In this document: piece by piece, positions 61,076-64,000 of the stretch | Layout: each line of letters starts with the position of its first letter | How positions within the stretch are numbered: position 1 is the stretch's first letter | Origin: Gordonia westfalica | GTDB lineage: Bacteria; Actinomycetota; Actinomycetes; Mycobacteriales; Mycobacteriaceae | NCBI RefSeq assembly: GCF_900105725.1 | Contig: NZ_FNLM01000036.1 | Coordinates: 496,001-560,000 of the forward strand | Length of the DNA stretch: 64,000 nt | Direction: 5' to 3' | Notes under the pieces: model-generated | What the model was told of the DNA's origin: nothing | Databases searched by the model: none | What the model saw: only the letters and a program-made list of their open reading frames with translations | Made by a program: the position numbers and the translations under genes

Positions 61076-61864
61076 ATGCAGACGCAGTCACAGGTCGAGC
61101 TGGGCCTGGTCGGGAAGGTTGTCCTGGTCACCGGAGGTGCGCGCGGTGTCGGAGCCGGTATCACCCGGGTGTTGTCGTCCCTGGGGGCCAGGCCGGTGAT
61201 CTGCGGCCGCAGCGCCGACAACCTCGTCGACGACCTCCGCGAGATCGACTTCTTCTCCTGCGACGTCCGCGACGCCGCTGCTGTGGAGGCGATGATCGAC
61301 GGCATCGTCGGTCGCGCCGGACGCATCGACGGGGTGGTCAACAACGCCGGCGGGTCGCCCTTCGCGCTCGCCGCCGATACATCCGTCCGGTTCGCGAGCA
61401 AGATCGTCGACCTGAATCTCCTGGCCCCGCTCGCCGTGGCCAAGGCCGCCAACGCGGTCATGCAGAGCCAGCCGGACGGCGGCGCGATCGTCAACGTCTC
61501 GAGCGTCAGCGGGCACCGGCCGTCGCCCGGGACGTCTGCGTACGGCGCCGCGAAGGCCGGCCTCGACAATCTGATGACCTCACTGGCCGTCGAATGGGCC
61601 CCGAAGGTGCGGGTCAACTCGGTCGTCGCCGGTCCCGTGGAGACCGAGCAATCGCACCTCCACTACGGCGACGACGCCGGGGTCGCAGCCGTCGGCGCCA
61701 CCATCCCGCTGGGCCGGATGGCGACGCCCACCGACGTGGGCAACGCCGTCGCCTTCCTGCTGTCACCGCTGGCCGGTTACATCAGCGGTTCGACGCTCAC
61801 CGTGCACGGCGGTGGCGAGAAGCCCGCTTTTCTCGACGCCGCAACCGCAGGCAACGCCGTCTGA
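61076..61864 (+). CDS. SDR-family oxidoreductase (Rv3549c-like)
   Basis: 262 residues. VVLVTGGARGVGAGITRVL (cofactor loop), NNAGG, the catalytic Ser in VNVSSVSGHRPSPG and YGAAK (Tyr-xxx-Lys, about 162-166), and PLGRMATPTDVGNAVAFLLSP. Ortholog position of Rv3549c in the KstR2 regulon; its step in HIP degradation is not fixed. ATG 61076 has TAGGGT seven bases upstream, leaderless. Confidence 0.9.
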   Translation: MQTQSQVELGLVGKVVLVTGGARGVGAGITRVLSSLGARPVICGRSADNLVDDLREIDFFSCDVRDAAAVEAMIDGIVGRAGRIDGVVNNAGGSPFALAADTSVRFASKIVDLNLLAPLAVAKAANAVMQSQPDGGAIVNVSSVSGHRPSPGTSAYGAAKAGLDNLMTSLAVEWAPKVRVNSVVAGPVETEQSHLHYGDDAGVAAVGATIPLGRMATPTDVGNAVAFLLSPLAGYISGSTLTVHGGGEKPAFLDAATAGNAV

Positions 61865-61908
61865 CCCAGCTGATCCCCGAGTCTTTTGCAGTTCAGAAAG
61901 GAAACACC

Positions 61909-62804
61909 TTGAGTAGCAAGTTGAATGAGGGCCGCGTCGCCATCGTGACCGGTGCCGGACAGGGTATCGGACGCGCCCACGCCCTCGCCTTCGCCGCCGA
62001 CGGCGCCAAGGTCGTGGTCAACGACTACGCGGAGAACCTGGCTGCCGGGGTCGTCGACGAGATCCGCGCGTCCGGGGGGAAGCCGTCGCATCCGTGGGTG
62101 ACGTGGCGGACTGGAAGAGCGGGGAGGCCATGGTGGCCACGGCGATCGACACGTTCGGTCAACTCGACATCCTCGTCAACAACGCCGGTTTCGTCCGCGA
62201 CCGGATGCTGGTGTCGCTCTCCGAGGACGAGTGGGACGCCGTCATCCGCGTGCACCTGAAGGGGCACTTCGTCGGACTGCGCCATGCCGCGGCGTACTGG
62301 CGTGCCGAGGCAAAGGCGGGCCGCACGCGCCAGGCGCGGATCATCAACACGAGTTCCGGTGCCGGACTGTACGGTTCGGTGGGCCAGGGCAACTACGTCG
62401 CCGCGAAGGCGGGGATCTCCGCGCTCACCATCCAGGCGGCCGCCGAGCTGGGCGGCTACGGCATCACGGCCAATGCCATCGCGCCCGCGGCCCGCACCCA
62501 GATGACGATGGGCGCCGGCGACGAGATGGCCGCGCAGATGGCCGCACCTGCAGACGGCTCCTTCGACGCGATGGACCCGGCGAACATCTCGCCGCTCGTC
62601 GTGTGGCTCGGCTCGCCCGAGGCCGCGTCGGTGACCGGTCGGGTCTTCGAGGTCGAGGGCGGCAAGATCTCGGTGACCGACGGCTGGCAGCGAAGCGTCG
62701 AGCAGGACAAGGGATCTCGCTGGGAGGTCGCGGAGCTCGGCCCGGTGGTCGAGGAGATCCTGGCGAAGGCGCCCGTCCCGATGCCGGTCTACGGCGCGCG
62801 GTGA
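61909..62804 (+). pseudogene. SDR-family oxidoreductase (Rv3548c-like), apparent one-base deletion
   Basis: TTG 61909 behind AAAGGA starts LSSKLNEGRVAIVTGAGQGI then GRAHALAFAADGAKVVVND. The frame fails after EIRASGG, at a run of six G (62074-62079). The next frame continues VGDVADWKSGEAMVATAID, LVNNAGFVRDRM, the Ser of INTSSGAGLYGSVGQGNY and VAAK, to the end at 62804. One more G gives SGGEAVASVGDVADW and a normal SDR of about 298 residues. Everything else is intact, so a sequencing error is at least as likely as a pseudogene. The family corresponds to Rv3548c. The stop overlaps the next GTG. Confidence 0.85.
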
Positions 62805-63178
62805 CCTCACCGGACAGAGACCCGCAGCGGGTCGCGGCGGCCCGGGCATATGTCGATGCCCTGGTCAGCCACGACCCGTCGGCGGTGTCGTTGCATCCGG
62901 ATTGCACCCGCGTCGAATTCGGTGTGCGGACCGGTCGCAACGGACCGCACATCGCCCGCAGCCTCGCGAAGGGTCCGCAGTTCCGCCTGATCCACCGGGT
63001 CTCGGATTTCACCGCGACGGTCGACGGGCACAGCGTCACCACGCGATATGTGGTGCACGTCCGGCCGCGGGTCCTCCGGCTCGGTGCTCCGGTGTCGGAG
63101 ACCTTCGTCGTCGACGAGGAGAACCGGATTCGCGCGATCGTAGCGCGGTTCGGGCTGCCGCGCCGTCAGCCCGCCTGA
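62801..63178 (+). CDS. NTF2/SnoaL-like small protein at the end of the SDR operon
   Basis: 125 residues. An N-terminal helix (PQRVAAARAYVDALVSHDPS) followed by strands with LHPDCTRVEFGVRTGRNG, FRLIHRVSDFTATVDGHSVTTRYVV and SETFVVDEENRIRAIVARF gives the cone-shaped NTF2/SnoaL pattern. Such domains act as hydratases, isomerases or accessory subunits. The GTG overlaps the preceding stop (GTGA), so it is probably KstR2-controlled and may act on a HIP intermediate; this is inferred. Family assignment is by pattern only. Confidence 0.75.
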   Translation: MTSPDRDPQRVAAARAYVDALVSHDPSAVSLHPDCTRVEFGVRTGRNGPHIARSLAKGPQFRLIHRVSDFTATVDGHSVTTRYVVHVRPRVLRLGAPVSETFVVDEENRIRAIVARFGLPRRQPA

Positions 63179-63187
63179 CCCGCGAGT

Positions 63188-63844
63188 TCAGGCGCCGGGG
63201 GCGCGCACGACCATCGGCACCCCGGGGAAGTAGGCGGCCATCTCCGAGCGCGACTTGCGCAGTGCGGCGGTGCCGTAGCCGGACTTGCGGAACTGCGGGT
63301 GAATCCAGATGCGGAGGTCCACCTCGCCGTCCTTGAGCTCGCCGAACACGAAGCCGACCTTGGAGTCCCCTTCAACGGCGACGAGCCACACGGCCTCCTC
63401 GGCGTCGACGCGGTCGGTGGCGGCGCTGATCTCGGCGGCGACGTCACCGGCCGGTGCGCCGGAACCGTCGCCGGCGGTTCCGAGTTCATCGGTGCGGGCG
63501 GCGAAGAGTTCGGTATCGGCTTCGGGGTCGAACGGACGCAGGTCGAGGGTGTCCCCGCTGCTGGCCGGACGCTCCGCGAGTGTGAAGGTCAGGGCCTTGT
63601 TCAGGTCGTCGAGCTCGGCCTGGTTCTTGCGGCGCTCGTCCTTGGTCAGCTGGTCGAGCTTCATGTCCAGGATGGCCTTGGCGCCCAGCTGCGACTTGCC
63701 GAGCAACTCCACGATCGCGGTCACCGCTTCGTCGTGGTCCTCCGCGTCGACGATGGCGTCGAGGACCTCGTGTCGACGCTCCAGGGCGGTCAGCAGGGCA
63801 TCGGCGATGTCGCGGCGAGTGGTGGCCAGGTCCAGATCAGTCAT
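63188..63844 (-). CDS. GNAT acetyltransferase fused to a GyrA-like helical segment
   Basis: 218 residues. Residues about 12-80 (ALLTALERRHEVLDAIVDAE, then AIVELLGKSQLGAKAILDMKLDQLTKDER) closely follow the helical region of DNA gyrase subunit A around LSE-Q-AQAILDMRLQRLT. After a linker, residues about 100-218 form a GNAT fold: EAVWLVAVEGDSKVGFVFGE, DLRIWIHPQFRKSGYGTAAL, with the acetyl-CoA loop in RKSGYG. Acetylation target unknown. ATG 63842-63844 has TACGAT six bases upstream, a leaderless pattern. Convergent with the NTF2-like gene. Confidence 0.8.
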   Translation of the reverse strand: MTDLDLATTRRDIADALLTALERRHEVLDAIVDAEDHDEAVTAIVELLGKSQLGAKAILDMKLDQLTKDERRKNQAELDDLNKALTFTLAERPASSGDTLDLRPFDPEADTELFAARTDELGTAGDGSGAPAGDVAAEISAATDRVDAEEAVWLVAVEGDSKVGFVFGELKDGEVDLRIWIHPQFRKSGYGTAALRKSRSEMAAYFPGVPMVVRAPGA

Positions 63845-64000
63845 GCTTCGATCGTAGACACGATGGTCGTTCCGCGCGCCGACATTGCGAGTGCGCTGCG
63901 GGCGTCATCGGCGGAATAGTGGAACAGGTTCCAATGTCGTTAACCGCCTTTTTCGTGGACCTTCTTTCCTAAATCTGTAACACGTCCTAGTCTTGTGGAA

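Noticed and set aside
63845..64000. A gene at the right end
   Set aside because: Only 156 bases remain, A/T-rich toward the end, with no start plus open frame of useful length; likely intergenic.

Overview
The window is chromosomal DNA from a GC-rich actinobacterium of the order Mycobacteriales, most likely Gordonia or a close relative. The evidence is gene order, not one marker gene. The run ppa / PBP4 / DUF2342 / tilS / hpt / ftsH / folE-folP-folB-folK / DUF3180 / DUF6779 / DUF2520 / panC / panD / coaX / lysS matches the Mycobacterium tuberculosis order Rv3628 to Rv3598c. KstR2-type steroid catabolism genes, IdeR-like iron boxes, a SAM-IV riboswitch and many leaderless starts agree with this placement. 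No rRNA, tRNA, CRISPR array or recognisable transposase was seen.

Layout. 1-4.6 kb: the 3' end of a fatty acid desaturase, a frameshifted luciferase-like oxidoreductase, and an MFS exporter divergent from a tandem Lrp-type regulator. 4.7-12.5 kb: a ClC chloride/proton exchanger, then iron genes: a siderophore importer (ATPase and two permeases), a small secreted protein, ferredoxin reductase FprA and a siderophore-binding lipoprotein. 12.6-19.5 kb: sulfur and iron metabolism: rhodanese plus MetZ, an ERCC4-Lsr2 fusion, an isochorismate synthase behind a good iron box, and a SAM-IV riboswitch controlling a cysteine-desulfurase-like gene. A truncated allantoicase next to a dispersed repeat follows. 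19.6-43.9 kb: the conserved housekeeping block (cell wall, tRNA modification, purine salvage, FtsH, folate, pantothenate/CoA, lysyl-tRNA synthetase). It is interrupted by a membrane protein and a Ser/Thr kinase (32.5-34.7 kb) and by two TetR-linked enzyme genes and a Cys-rich leader peptide (38.4-42.3 kb).

43.9-63.2 kb: the KstR2 regulon for the last two steroid rings, split in two. The left half is fadD3 / fadE30 / ipdF / fadA6, then a 27-bp tandem repeat array, dispersed repeats, an aldehyde dehydrogenase and kstR2. The right half is ipdC-ipdB-ipdA-echA20 divergent from two SDR genes and an NTF2-like gene. An IrtAB-like ABC exporter-fold pair and a lone ABC ATPase lie between the halves. 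Three KstR2 boxes sit at the two divergent promoters and before kstR2. Together these genes activate HIP to its CoA thioester, oxidise the side chain, open rings D and C, and thiolyse the products. The window closes with a protein fusing a GyrA-like helical segment to a GNAT acetyltransferase.

Three genes carry apparent one-base deletions, each in a G/C run (about 1630, 34624 and 62077). This looks more like homopolymer under-calling than three independent pseudogenes.
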